From Betaproteobacteria bacterium (lineage in GTDB: Bacteria > Pseudomonadota > Gammaproteobacteria > Burkholderiales > Usitatibacteraceae), in assembly GCA_019449455.1 (NCBI GenBank), contig JAGRPO010000141.1:1-64000 (forward strand): DNA of 64,000 bases. Direction: 5' to 3'. Below are positions 26,139 through 35,318 of the stretch, piece by piece. Within the stretch, counting starts at the first letter, position 1. Each line of letters begins with the position of its first letter. The notes under the pieces were generated by a model. That model searched no databases, was not told where the DNA came from, and worked only from the letters and a program-made list of their open reading frames with translations. Both the position numbers and the translations under genes were made by a program.

Positions 26139-26722
26139 GGACGCGCCGTCTCGATGACGGGGTAGGTGCGGTCGAGCGAAACCAGGTAGGCGGCGAGGTC
26201 GAGCGCGCGCGGTTGCGCGACGACCACCTTTCCGGCGGGCACCGCTCCCGGCGGCAGCGACACCGCGCGCTCGCCCGGCTCGGCGCTGTCCTTCACGTCG
26301 AACAGGAACGGATAGCCCGGCATGATGCTCCCCGGCACGTAGGCGCGCGGCTGGTACAGGTGGCCGAGGTGCCAGTCGAGGCTGGGCTGGCGCGCGCCGA
26401 TGTTGAGCAGGTCGGGACCCGTGCGCATGGTGCCCAGCAGGTGCGGCCGGTCGTAGTAGTAGTCGCCGGCCACCGACGGGCGGCCCCAGCCGCGCGCGCC
26501 GTCGGGGGCCTGGCTGCGGTCGCGCGGCTGCTGCGAGTGGCAGTAGAGGCAGCCCTGGCGGATGTACTCGTCGCGCCCGCGCTGCTGGGCCGTCGTGTAC
26601 GGATGCAGGCCCTTGGGCGGCCCGACGTCCTTCAGCTGGATGAAGGGGACCACGACGAGCAGGAATCCCGCGACCGCCACCATCGAGATCGCGCCGGCGA
26701 TCAGCGGTTTCTCGCTTCTCAT
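26135..26722 (-). CDS. cbb3-type cytochrome c oxidase subunit II (FixO/CcoO-like)
   Basis: 195 aa. N-terminal membrane anchor (~7-28, AGAISMVAVAGFLLVVVPF), then the FixO pattern RGRDEYIRQGCLYCHSQQ with haem c motif CLYCH at 58-62, DRPHLLGTMRTGPDLLNIG and HLYQPRAYVPGSIMPGYPF with the Met ligand region. Canonical CcoO is about 200-240 aa. Electron transfer from the soluble cytochromes to the catalytic subunit is expected. Coupled by ATGA to the catalytic subunit gene upstream. Confidence 0.9.
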   Translation of the reverse strand: MRSEKPLIAGAISMVAVAGFLLVVVPFIQLKDVGPPKGLHPYTTAQQRGRDEYIRQGCLYCHSQQPRDRSQAPDGARGWGRPSVAGDYYYDRPHLLGTMRTGPDLLNIGARQPSLDWHLGHLYQPRAYVPGSIMPGYPFLFDVKDSAEPGERAVSLPPGAVPAGKVVVAQPRALDLAAYLVSLDRTYPVIETARP

Positions 26723-28344
26723 GCGTTGCGCGCCTCCAGGTGGCCGAACGCGGGCGCGGCGTCGCGGGCCGGGCCCAGCCTGAGCACCATCGCGGCGAAG
26801 TGCGCGGCGAAGGCGAGGTGGCCCAGCGTCATGAGGATCCCGCCCACGCTGCGCGCCTTGAGGTAGGGAAGGGTCAGCGCGACGGACTCCATGAACGGCC
26901 GCGCGGCGTCGAGCATCGCCTCGCCCTGCAGCCAGCCGCCCACGGTGAGGGAGACGAAGTAGATCGCGATCCCGGCCGCCGACAGCCAGAAGTGCGCGAG
27001 GATGAGCCGCGGATACGGCCATTCGCGTTCCATGACGCGCGGCATGATGAAGTAGATGCCGCCGAAGAGCGCCATCGCGATGAAGGCGTACATCCCGAGG
27101 TGCGCGTGGCCGACGGTGTAGTGCGTGAAGTGCGTGACGGTGTTCACGCCTCGCAACGCCTCGAACGAGCCCTGCATCGAGCTCGCGAGGTAGGCGAGCC
27201 CCGCGAAGGCGACGAAGCGCAGCGTCGGGGAGTGCAGGAGGGCGCCCATCCGGCCCTTCATCGTGAGGTACATGTTCACCGAGAAGGCGAGCACCGGGAT
27301 GACCATCATCATGCTCTGGACGATCGACAGCGTGACGAGCCAGCCCGGAATCGGGCCGCCGATGAGGTGGTGCGCCCCCACCTGCCCGTAGAAGAACGCG
27401 AGCGTCCAGAAGCCGAGCATGGAAAGGGCGTAGGAGCGCACCGGCGCGCCCAGCACCTTCGGCAGGAAGTAGTAGATCGTCCCCAGCGCGATCGGCGTGT
27501 AGAAGAGGCCGAGCACGTTGTGCCCGTACCACCAGTTGGCCGCCGCCTGCTGCACCCCGAAGTGCACGCCCGGGACGTTGCCCACCAGGAACAGCACGGG
27601 GAACCAGAAGAGCGCCGCACCCATGTACCAGACGGAGACGTAGATGTGATCGACGCGGCGCGCGCGTATTGTCAGCACGAGGGGGATGGCGATGAGCGCG
27701 CCGCCCGCCACCAGCAGGAGGTCCACCTGCCACGGCATCTCCAGCCACTCCATGCCGTCGCTGAATCCCACGGCGATCGCGCCGAGCCCCGCGATGAGGC
27801 CGGCATTCCAGGCGATGGCGCCGATGATCGCGAAGTTCGCTCCCACCAGCGGCGTCTTCAGCAGCCGCGGCAGCAGCCACAGGGCCACGCCCAGCCCGGC
27901 CATCGGCGTCCAGCCGTAGGCCACGCCGTTCAGGTGCAGCGTGCGGATGCGGCCGAAGCTCAGCCACTCGTACGCGCCGAGCCAGTCGGGCGCGTGCAGC
28001 TTGACGGAGGCCGTGACTCCCGCGAGGGAGGCGGCGACGAGCCATGCCACCGCGCAGCTGAGGAAGATGAAAGTCACGGTGCCGGTCGAGCGGTCGGCGG
28101 CCGCGCGGCTTTCGAGCTCCGAGGCGTCGGGCGGGCCGTCCCGGGCGCCGGCGCCGGCCTGCAGCGCGTGGCGCGAGGCCGCGCTGGCCGCGGGATCCTC
28201 CGTGTGCCCGATCTCGTCGCGGGCGAAGATCACCTCGGCGCCGCGCGCGTCCGGGTCGAACCAGCCCTTGATCATCGCGACGATGAAGAACGCGAGCGCC
28301 ACGATGGAAATCATGAACGCGGACAGCAGCAGTGTGGTCGCCAT
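26719..28344 (-). CDS. cbb3-type haem-copper oxidase catalytic subunit (CcoN/FixN-like)
   Basis: 541 aa, about 13-14 membrane helices. Candidate ligands: H137 (RTLHLNGVAYGW, low-spin haem), H275 in WWYGHN and H325/H326 in GAHHL (CuB), H413 and H415 in GHAHLGM. Y319 lies 44 residues after H275, the spacing of the His-Tyr cross-link in cbb3 oxidases, which argues for oxygen rather than NO reduction. A ~90-residue N-terminal extension with one extra helix and a charged linker is unusual for CcoN. First gene of the operon, 59 bases from an NsrR-like palindrome. Confidence 0.88.
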   Translation of the reverse strand: MATTLLLSAFMISIVALAFFIVAMIKGWFDPDARGAEVIFARDEIGHTEDPAASAASRHALQAGAGARDGPPDASELESRAAADRSTGTVTFIFLSCAVAWLVAASLAGVTASVKLHAPDWLGAYEWLSFGRIRTLHLNGVAYGWTPMAGLGVALWLLPRLLKTPLVGANFAIIGAIAWNAGLIAGLGAIAVGFSDGMEWLEMPWQVDLLLVAGGALIAIPLVLTIRARRVDHIYVSVWYMGAALFWFPVLFLVGNVPGVHFGVQQAAANWWYGHNVLGLFYTPIALGTIYYFLPKVLGAPVRSYALSMLGFWTLAFFYGQVGAHHLIGGPIPGWLVTLSIVQSMMMVIPVLAFSVNMYLTMKGRMGALLHSPTLRFVAFAGLAYLASSMQGSFEALRGVNTVTHFTHYTVGHAHLGMYAFIAMALFGGIYFIMPRVMEREWPYPRLILAHFWLSAAGIAIYFVSLTVGGWLQGEAMLDAARPFMESVALTLPYLKARSVGGILMTLGHLAFAAHFAAMVLRLGPARDAAPAFGHLEARNA

Positions 28345-28402
28345 GTCGTGGAAGGCCCCGGTTCGCGCGTTGGCGCTTGCCCGGATGCGGCGCTATCGTA
28401 AC

Positions 28403-28419
28403 ATGCATATATAATACAT
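28403..28419. promoter_or_regulatory. NsrR-type palindromic operator between the oxidase operon and the AhpD-like gene
   Basis: ATGCATAT-A-TAATACAT, a 17-base imperfect palindrome followed by CTT, closely matching the known NsrR consensus of two ATGYATTT half-sites 1 base apart. On the plus strand it overlaps a TATAAT at 28410-28415, so binding should block the promoter of the AhpD-like gene; it lies 59 bases upstream of the oxidase start. The surrounding AT-rich stretch stands out in this GC-rich sequence. No NsrR gene is in the window; the only Rrf2 protein here is the SUF regulator. Confidence 0.6.
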
Positions 28420-28499
28420 CTTTATAGCGGCCCGTGCGGACGAGGCCCGCCTCATGCGGGCCCGGGCAGCCGGAACGCAACCACCCTGGAGGCAATCGA

Positions 28500-28847
28500 A
28501 TGGAACACGCCATGTATCCCGAGTCGAATCGCGACCTGCACCGGCAGCGCCAGGAACTCGCCCCCGAGATCCTGGCCGCTTTCCGGGAGTTCGGCGCCAA
28601 GGTGTTCGCCGATGGGGCGCTGCCGGGCAAGACCAAGGAGCTGATCGCCGTGGCGGTGGCCCACGTGACGCAGTGCCCCTACTGCATCCGCGGCCACACC
28701 GAGCTCGCGCTGCGCAAGGGGGCGACGCCGCAGGAAGTCATGGAAGCCATCTGGGTGGCCTCCGAGATGCGCGCCGGCGCCGCGTACGCCCACTCGAACC
28801 TCGCGCTCGACGCCATGAATCGCGTGGCGGCCAAGCAGGGCGGATAG
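28500..28847 (+). CDS. AhpD-like carboxymuconolactone decarboxylase family protein
   Basis: 115 aa from an ATG with GGAGG nearby. The AhpD-type redox motif is CPYC at 59-62 with His66 (QCPYCIRGHTELALRKG). AhpD proteins are disulfide reductants in peroxide or nitrosative defence. It is transcribed divergently from the oxidase operon, and the shared palindrome suggests joint control. Confidence 0.87.
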   Translation: MEHAMYPESNRDLHRQRQELAPEILAAFREFGAKVFADGALPGKTKELIAVAVAHVTQCPYCIRGHTELALRKGATPQEVMEAIWVASEMRAGAAYAHSNLALDAMNRVAAKQGG

Positions 28848-28859
28848 CGCGGGGCCGGC

Positions 28860-29567
28860 CTAGCCTGCGTCCGCCGCGCGGCGTCGCCTCGCCGCAGCCT
28901 CGAGCCGTGGCAAGCTCGGCACGCCGATCCGCCGGCCCTCGACGCTCAGCAGCCCCGCCTCCCCCAGGTCGCGCAGGATGCGGGAGAAGTGCTCCGGCGT
29001 GAGCGCGAGCTGGGAGGCGATGGCCGCCTTGGTCGCCCCGAGCGTGACGACGACCGGGCCGGAGCTCTTCGGGCAGTGATGCAGCAGGTAGTCGATGACG
29101 CGCTGCGTGCCGCTGCCGATCGCCTGCCGGTCGAGCTCGCGCACCAGGCTCTCGATGCGCCTGCTCAGGCCCGCGATCATGCGGCGGGCGAACTTCGGGC
29201 TGCGCTCGATCTCGTCGAAGAGCGCCTGCTTCGGCACGTGGAGCACGAGCGTGTCGACGGACGCCTGCGCGTCCACGAGCGCGGGCCGCTCGAGGAACAT
29301 CACCGGCTCGCCGAAGCTCGCTCCCGGTCCCACGAGGCCGCTCAGGCGCCGCCCGCGCGCCGGGGAACTCGCGACGAGCCGGATCCCGCCGTACACGACG
29401 ACGAACATGCCGGTCGCGGCATCGCCCTTGCGAAACAGGGTCTCGCCGCGCTTGAGCGGCCGCCTCGTGGTGTCTGCCGCAAGCCGGGCCAGCGTGGCGG
29501 CGTCGAGCTCCCTGAAGAGAGGCAGGCCCGAGAGGAACGCCACCGGGTCGATCGGCTTGCGCGCCAT
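28860..29567 (-). CDS. Crp/Fnr family transcriptional regulator (Dnr-like)
   Basis: 235 aa. An N-terminal cyclic-nucleotide-binding-type domain (~10-125) is followed by a C-terminal winged helix whose recognition helix reads LTPEHFSRILRDL. The ExxSR arrangement is that of FNR, which reads TTGAT half-sites. The N-terminal cysteines that hold the FNR iron-sulfur cluster are absent, so it is more like Dnr/Nnr regulators, which sense NO through haem. It follows the FmdE-like gene without a gap, and an FNR-type box lies upstream of that operon, suggesting autoregulation. Confidence 0.88.
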   Translation of the reverse strand: MARKPIDPVAFLSGLPLFRELDAATLARLAADTTRRPLKRGETLFRKGDAATGMFVVVYGGIRLVASSPARGRRLSGLVGPGASFGEPVMFLERPALVDAQASVDTLVLHVPKQALFDEIERSPKFARRMIAGLSRRIESLVRELDRQAIGSGTQRVIDYLLHHCPKSSGPVVVTLGATKAAIASQLALTPEHFSRILRDLGEAGLLSVEGRRIGVPSLPRLEAAARRRRAADAG

Positions 29568-30224
29568 TCAGCTCTCGTCCGACACCGTGACCAGGGCAGG
29601 GTCCTCGCGGCGATCCACCAGGATGGCGCGCACCCAGTCCTGCCAGGCGGTGGCGAAGGACTTGCGCGTGACGGCGTCCGCGTCCGGGGCCGAGGCCGCC
29701 TGCATCAGGCTCTTCAGATCCGGCGGCCTGGGCACGATTTCCGGATGGTAGGCCGTCTCCGCCGACCGGCCCGTATCCAGCCGCGTGAAGCGGATCTCGC
29801 CCTGCATCGGCACGCCGAAGCGGAGCAGGTCGCAGCGGCCGAAGCGGCCTCCGAGCCCCTTGAATCCGCCCTCGTTGGCGGCGCCGGTGACCAGGGTGGC
29901 CACGCTCGCGATCACGCCGGCCACGCCCTCGTCGAGCCTCTGGCGCAGCTCCACCCGCAATTCGCCGCGCACGGGAAGCTCGCCCGGATACAGGCGGGCG
30001 AGCGCGGCCCGGGTCATGAGCCACGCGCCCGCCACCGTGGGGCAGGAGTGCCCCGCGAGCTTTACCGCATCGGTGTAGCGGTACTCGATCAGGCCGTCTT
30101 CGCAGGCCCCGAGGGTCTGCGCAAGCGGATCGCGCATCAGGATGGGCGGCACGTCCTCGAAGAAGGCGGGCGCGCGAAGGCCGCAATGCGCTTGTTCGAG
30201 GGGCGGTGCGATGTCGGGTGCCAT
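29568..30224 (-). CDS. FmdE-like protein
   Basis: 218 aa. The GHSCPTVAGAWLMTRAAL region with His and Cys, followed by LPVRGELRVELRQRL and GGRFGRCDLLRFG, fits the FmdE family named from formylmethanofuran dehydrogenase subunit E. Outside methanogens these proteins have no settled function but may bind metal. It lacks a zinc ribbon at the C-terminus. First gene of a two-gene operon with the Crp/Fnr regulator, behind an FNR-type box. Family call is moderate. Confidence 0.62.
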   Translation of the reverse strand: MAPDIAPPLEQAHCGLRAPAFFEDVPPILMRDPLAQTLGACEDGLIEYRYTDAVKLAGHSCPTVAGAWLMTRAALARLYPGELPVRGELRVELRQRLDEGVAGVIASVATLVTGAANEGGFKGLGGRFGRCDLLRFGVPMQGEIRFTRLDTGRSAETAYHPEIVPRPPDLKSLMQAASAPDADAVTRKSFATAWQDWVRAILVDRREDPALVTVSDES

Positions 30225-30303
30225 GGTCGTGGTTCCTCGCGTCAGGGAATGTTGCCTATCGGAGCGCACACTGCGGCACTGGTTCGGCCATCATTGTCCA
30301 TCC

Positions 30304-30317
30304 TTGAGTTTCATCAA
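30304..30317. promoter_or_regulatory. FNR/Dnr-type operator upstream of the FmdE-crp operon
   Basis: TTGAG-TTTC-ATCAA, one mismatch from the TTGAT-N4-ATCAA consensus. Its centre is 86 bases before the FmdE-like start. A possible minus-strand -10 (GATAGG, 30255-30260) would place it near -62, a usual activation position. The regulator in this operon has the matching ExxSR recognition helix. The box touches the stop end of the mini EF-G gene. Confidence 0.55.
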
Positions 30318-30844
30318 GAAAGCCGGGCTCGCGCTGCGTCGGGCGGGGCGGACTCGACGGGCAGGTAGCGGCTCAGGCGGATGGAATGCGCAGCCGTGCC
30401 ATCCGTCAACCGCGCCATGCGCTTGCCGATTCCCAGCAACTCGCGAAGCGGAGCCTCGGCCCGGACGATGAAGATGCGCCCGCGCCGGCATTCCTCGAGG
30501 ATTCGCGCGCCGCGGTCGCGCAATTCCCGGAGGGCTGCCGGGGCGTGCTCGCGCGGCACCGTCACGCGGACCGCCATCACGGGTTCCTGGAGGGGGTGGC
30601 CGGGCAGCAGGCGGACCCGCGGCGGGCGCGCCTCGACCGCTTCGCCGTAGCGGTCGCGGATCACCGCCAGGGGCGGCCGGAGCGCCTCCTCGTGGGCGGC
30701 GAACAGGGCGAGTCCACGCTCCGTGGGCTCGAAGCGGACCTCGTCCGTTTCGTCGAGGACTTCTGCGGCCTGCCGGGCGAATTCGATCTGCGAGGGGCGT
30801 TCGCGGTGGCGAACGAGCTGCTCGAGCGGAAGCTGGAAGTACAT
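30314..30844 (-). CDS. EF-G-like protein made of domain III and V remnants (no GTPase domain)
   Basis: 176 aa with AGGAGGG seven bases before the ATG. The C-terminal ~85 residues follow EF-G domain V closely: HPLQEPVMAVRVTVP, ALRELRDRGARILEE, FIVRAEAPLRELLGIGKRM, LTDGTAAHSIRLSRYLPVE. The preceding stretch ALRPPLAVIRDRYGEAVEA resembles the end of domain III. The G domain, domain II and domain IV are all missing, so it cannot be a translocase. The N-terminal ~45 residues are not recognised. It may bind the ribosome as a modulator; this is inference. Second gene after rnk, 21 bases apart. Confidence 0.7.
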   Translation of the reverse strand: MYFQLPLEQLVRHRERPSQIEFARQAAEVLDETDEVRFEPTERGLALFAAHEEALRPPLAVIRDRYGEAVEARPPRVRLLPGHPLQEPVMAVRVTVPREHAPAALRELRDRGARILEECRRGRIFIVRAEAPLRELLGIGKRMARLTDGTAAHSIRLSRYLPVESAPPDAARARLS

Positions 30845-30865
30845 GGGAATACCCTCCTGCCTGCG

Positions 30866-31288
30866 TCAGCGGGTGAAGTCGCCCTCTGCTTCGGGCTGGT
30901 AGTGGATCGCGATGACGCGAATGGCGCGCGCGACGCCGTCCGGCGTCCCGACTTCGGCCGTCGCGCCCACGCTTCGCCCCAGGAGCGCCCGGCCGACCGG
31001 CGAGAGCACGGAGATGCGCCGATCGGGAATCGACGCTTCCAGGGGATAGGAGAGCGTCACGCGATGCACCAGGCCGGTCTGTTCGTCGCGGAACGAAACC
31101 GTCGAGTTCATCGTGACGACATCGGGAGCGACCTGGCGGCCGGGCACGATTTCGGCCATCGCGGTGACCTCGTCCACGAGGTCGCGAAGGCCGGACAAGC
31201 CGCGGCCGCCTTCGGGCAGGCGCGCGCCGAGCTCGCGGATGCGGGCCGCATCCAGTTCGGTGACGACGACAGGGCTATCGGTGATCAT
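30866..31288 (-). CDS. rnk: Rnk-like nucleoside diphosphate kinase regulator (GreA/GreB C-terminal fold)
   Basis: 140 aa; ATG at 31288 behind AGGAG. The C-terminal half has the FKBP-like GreA/B fold: VTMNSTVSFRDEQTGLVHRV, LSYPLEASIPDRRISVLSPV, GRALLGRSVG. The N-terminal ~45 residues are a short helical piece rather than the long GreA coiled coil, which is the Rnk form. Rnk binds RNA polymerase without cleavage activity. Followed by the mini EF-G gene, so both may act on gene-expression machinery. Confidence 0.87.
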   Translation of the reverse strand: MITDSPVVVTELDAARIRELGARLPEGGRGLSGLRDLVDEVTAMAEIVPGRQVAPDVVTMNSTVSFRDEQTGLVHRVTLSYPLEASIPDRRISVLSPVGRALLGRSVGATAEVGTPDGVARAIRVIAIHYQPEAEGDFTR

Positions 31289-31665
31289 GTTCGTTCTCCT
31301 GGGCGGCACCCGCGGCTCGCGCGGATGCGGCGCACTGCAATGCAATGGACGGGCTGCCCGGCGCGTCGCGCGGGCAAGGGGAACCGATGCGGGGAGAAGG
31401 CCCGGAAGCCGCCTGAAGGGGAACCCGCGGGGAGCGGGGCCTTCGGGCGCGGCTACCGGGCCGCGGTGACGAAGGCCCGAACGGGCCCCGGGCTGGTGCG
31501 GCGTTGCAGTGCGGACGCGAGGAACATGACGCCACGCGCGTTCGCGCCGAAGGGGCAAACGGCCATGGTCGTCCTGTCGGCGCATCGCGTGGTCATGAAT
31601 GAAATTGTACCGGAATCGACGCGCGGGCGCGACCAGGCGAACCTCGCGCCGCGCACGCGACGACG
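31289..31665. other. Intergenic region between rnk and the phosphoesterase gene
   Basis: 377 bases without a recognisable gene. A minus-strand TACAAT at 31604-31609 is a plausible -10 for the rnk operon with a long leader. A 47-codon minus-strand frame (31453-31596) beginning at an ATG just after it has no good ribosome-binding site and no known relatives, so I do not call it. Confidence 0.35.
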
Positions 31666-32430
31666 CTAGCCGATCTCGACCTGGAAGTTCGCGTCGAACC
31701 GGGGGTTTTCGTTGACGCCGTCCTTCGAGTAGCCGCGCGGGTTGCAGACGACCCGCGTGCCCTTCTCGACGTAGTCGAAGCTGTCGTGCGTGTGTCCGTG
31801 CACCCACAGCGGCGCCCGGTCCCCGTCGAGCAGGTGCGTCGCGTCGGAGACGAAGCAGGCGTTCAGGGGCGAGCCCGCGAAGCGCGCGTGGATGCTCGAC
31901 GGCGAGGGCGCATGGTGCGTGACGACCACGGTCGGCCCGGCGTGCGGCTCGGCCAGCTTTCGCGCGAGCCACGCGGCGTGGGCGCGAAACAGCGCTGCCG
32001 AGTCGTCCGGCATGAATGGCGCCTGCCCGGCCTCGCGCGCGCGAATGCGGCTGAAGTCGCGAATGTGCAGGAGCGCTTCCCGGATCGCGGCTTCGCGCGC
32101 CTCGCCTTCGCCAAGGAGCAGGAAATCGCTCCAGAGGGTGGCCCCCAGGAAGCGGACTCCGCCGATCACCGCCTCGCCGGCGTCGAGCACGCGTACCTGC
32201 GTCGCTTCGCTGGCGCGCCGCAGCTCGGCGAGCGTGCCGTCGATGCTGCCTCCGTAGTACTCGTGATTTCCCGCCACGAAGACGACCGGCTTGCCCAGGC
32301 GCGAAGCCCAGGCGATCGCGTCGCGGGGCCGGGCGACGTCTCCCGCGAGGACCACGACGTCGGCGTCGTTGCGCGCGAGCTCCAGCGCGCCGCAGCTCAA
32401 GTGCAGGTCGGACAGGATGTGCAGTCTCAT
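31666..32430 (-). CDS. Calcineurin-like metallophosphoesterase
   Basis: 254 aa starting MRLHILSDLHLSCG. All metal motifs are there: SDLHL, VLAGDVARP, VAGNHEYYG, THHAPSP and WVHGHTHDSFDY. The group is close to UDP-2,3-diacylglucosamine hydrolase-like and general phosphodiesterases but the substrate cannot be told. Cytoplasmic, with no signal peptide. Divergent from the SUF operon, 121 bases apart. Confidence 0.9.
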   Translation of the reverse strand: MRLHILSDLHLSCGALELARNDADVVVLAGDVARPRDAIAWASRLGKPVVFVAGNHEYYGGSIDGTLAELRRASEATQVRVLDAGEAVIGGVRFLGATLWSDFLLLGEGEAREAAIREALLHIRDFSRIRAREAGQAPFMPDDSAALFRAHAAWLARKLAEPHAGPTVVVTHHAPSPSSIHARFAGSPLNACFVSDATHLLDGDRAPLWVHGHTHDSFDYVEKGTRVVCNPRGYSKDGVNENPRFDANFQVEIG

Positions 32431-32503
32431 GGCCGGGAGGGGACGGGGGCGCTGGGCGGGAAGGCGGCCGACGGAAAGTAGCACAACCGGCTTGCGTCGC
32501 GGA

Positions 32504-32530
32504 ACTAAAGAGGACTAAACTGGTACTAAA
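32504..32530. promoter_or_regulatory. SUF operon promoter region with three ACTAAA repeats
   Basis: ACTAAA occurs at 32504, 32514 and 32525, that is at 10-11 base intervals, one helical turn, ending 21 bases before the Rrf2 regulator gene. A possible promoter is TTGCGT (32492-32497) with TAAACT around 32516. An array of this kind in front of an Rrf2 gene is a good candidate for its autoregulatory binding site. Confidence 0.5.
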
Positions 32531-32551
32531 TAAGGGAACGGAGAGCCGACG

Positions 32552-33006
32552 ATGATCCGGATGAGCAAGATGGCCGATTACGGGACGGTGGTCATGACGT
32601 CCCTCGCCCGGGAGCCCGACCGCTTCCAGAGCGCGGCCGAGGTGGCGGCGCGCATCGGGCTCTCCGCGGCCACGGTGAGCAAGATCCTCAAGACGCTGGC
32701 CGGCAGGGACCTCGTCGAGTCCCTGCGCGGGGCGAGGGGCGGGTTCCGCCTGCGGCGCTCGCCGTCGCGGATCTCGGTGGCGCAGGTCATCGTCGCGATC
32801 GACGGCCCCATCGGCATGACCGAGTGCAGCACCACTCCCGGCCTGTGCTCCCAGGAAGGCGATTGCACGATCCGCGCCAACTGGCAGCGCATCAACCGGG
32901 TGATCCGGCAGGCGCTGGAGGAGGTGACGCTCGAGCAGATGACGCAGCCCATCGCGCAAGCGGTCGTCTTCCGGTCGATGAACCGGGCCCGGCCGGGAGC
33001 GCCCGC

Positions 33007-33010
<4 letters not shown>
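32552..33010 (+). CDS. Rrf2 family regulator of the SUF operon
   Basis: 152 aa. N-terminal winged helix ([17 protein letters not shown], then [31 protein letters not shown]). The Fe-S ligand loop [14 protein letters not shown] holds three cysteines as in IscR-type proteins. This is the form found at the head of SUF operons in Xanthomonas and many betaproteobacteria. It is expected to repress the operon when holding a cluster. It overlaps sufB by ATGA if the long sufB start is used. Confidence 0.92.
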
Positions 33011-34506
<1,496 letters not shown>

Positions 34507-34535
34507 GCGCGCGGCCAGACGAAAGGACGACGGAC

Positions 34536-35318
34536 ATGCTGGAGATCAGGAACCTGCAGGCAAGCGTCGAGGGCAAGCCGATCCTGCGCGGCATCGACCT
34601 CGAGGTGAAGGCGGGCGAGGTGCACGCGATCATGGGCCCGAACGGGTCGGGCAAGAGCACGCTCGCCCAGGTGCTCGCCGGCCGCGAAGGCTACGAGGTG
34701 ACCGGCGGCGAGGTCCGCTACCTGGGGCACGACCTGCTCGCGATGGCTCCCGAGGTGCGCGCGCGCGAAGGCGTGTTTCTCGCCTTCCAGTACCCGGTCG
34801 AGATTCCCGGCGTGAGCAACGCGTACCTGCTCAAGGCCGCCCTCAACGGCGTGCGCAGGCACCGCGGCCTGCCGGAGCTCGACGCCATGGATTTCCTCGC
34901 CCTCGTGCGGCAGAACATGAAGCGCATGGGCATGGCCGACGACATGCTCTACCGGTCGGTGAACGAGGGCTTCTCGGGCGGGGAGAAGAAGCGCAACGAG
35001 ATCCTGCAGATGTCGGTCCTGGAACCCCGGCTCGCCCTCCTCGACGAGACCGACTCCGGCCTGGACATCGACGCGCTGCAGGTCGTCGCCGACGGCATCA
35101 ACGCCATGCGCGGCCCCGAGAGGGCAGTGGTCATGGTGACCCACTACCAGCGGCTCCTCGGCCATGTCGTGCCGGACTTCGTGCACGTGCTGTCCCAGGG
35201 GCGCATCGTGAGGTCGGGCGGGCGCGACCTCGCCCTCGAGCTCGAGGAGCGCGGCTACGGATGGCTCGACGGCGCGGCCGCGCCGCAGGCCGGCCCGCCG
35301 GAAAGGGCCGCGCCATGA
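34536..35318 (+). CDS. sufC: Fe-S cluster assembly ATPase SufC
   Basis: 260 aa, an ABC-type ATPase: Walker A GPNGSGKST, SVNEGFSGGEKKRNEI as signature, Walker B LALLDETDSGLD, switch His in VTHYQRL. These are the standard SufC variants. It drives conformational change in SufB-SufD. AAAGGA lies before the ATG. Overlaps sufD by ATGA. Confidence 0.97.
   Translation: MLEIRNLQASVEGKPILRGIDLEVKAGEVHAIMGPNGSGKSTLAQVLAGREGYEVTGGEVRYLGHDLLAMAPEVRAREGVFLAFQYPVEIPGVSNAYLLKAALNGVRRHRGLPELDAMDFLALVRQNMKRMGMADDMLYRSVNEGFSGGEKKRNEILQMSVLEPRLALLDETDSGLDIDALQVVADGINAMRGPERAVVMVTHYQRLLGHVVPDFVHVLSQGRIVRSGGRDLALELEERGYGWLDGAAAPQAGPPERAAP

Noticed and set aside
26719-28344. Reading the oxidase catalytic subunit as a nitric oxide reductase
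   Set aside because: The Tyr at His+44, needed for the His-Tyr cross-link of cbb3 oxidases and absent from NO reductases, is present. The NO link therefore rests only on the operator and operon order.
31453-31596. 47-codon minus-strand frame upstream of rnk
   Set aside because: No good ribosome-binding site, no similarity to any family I know; probably untranslated leader.
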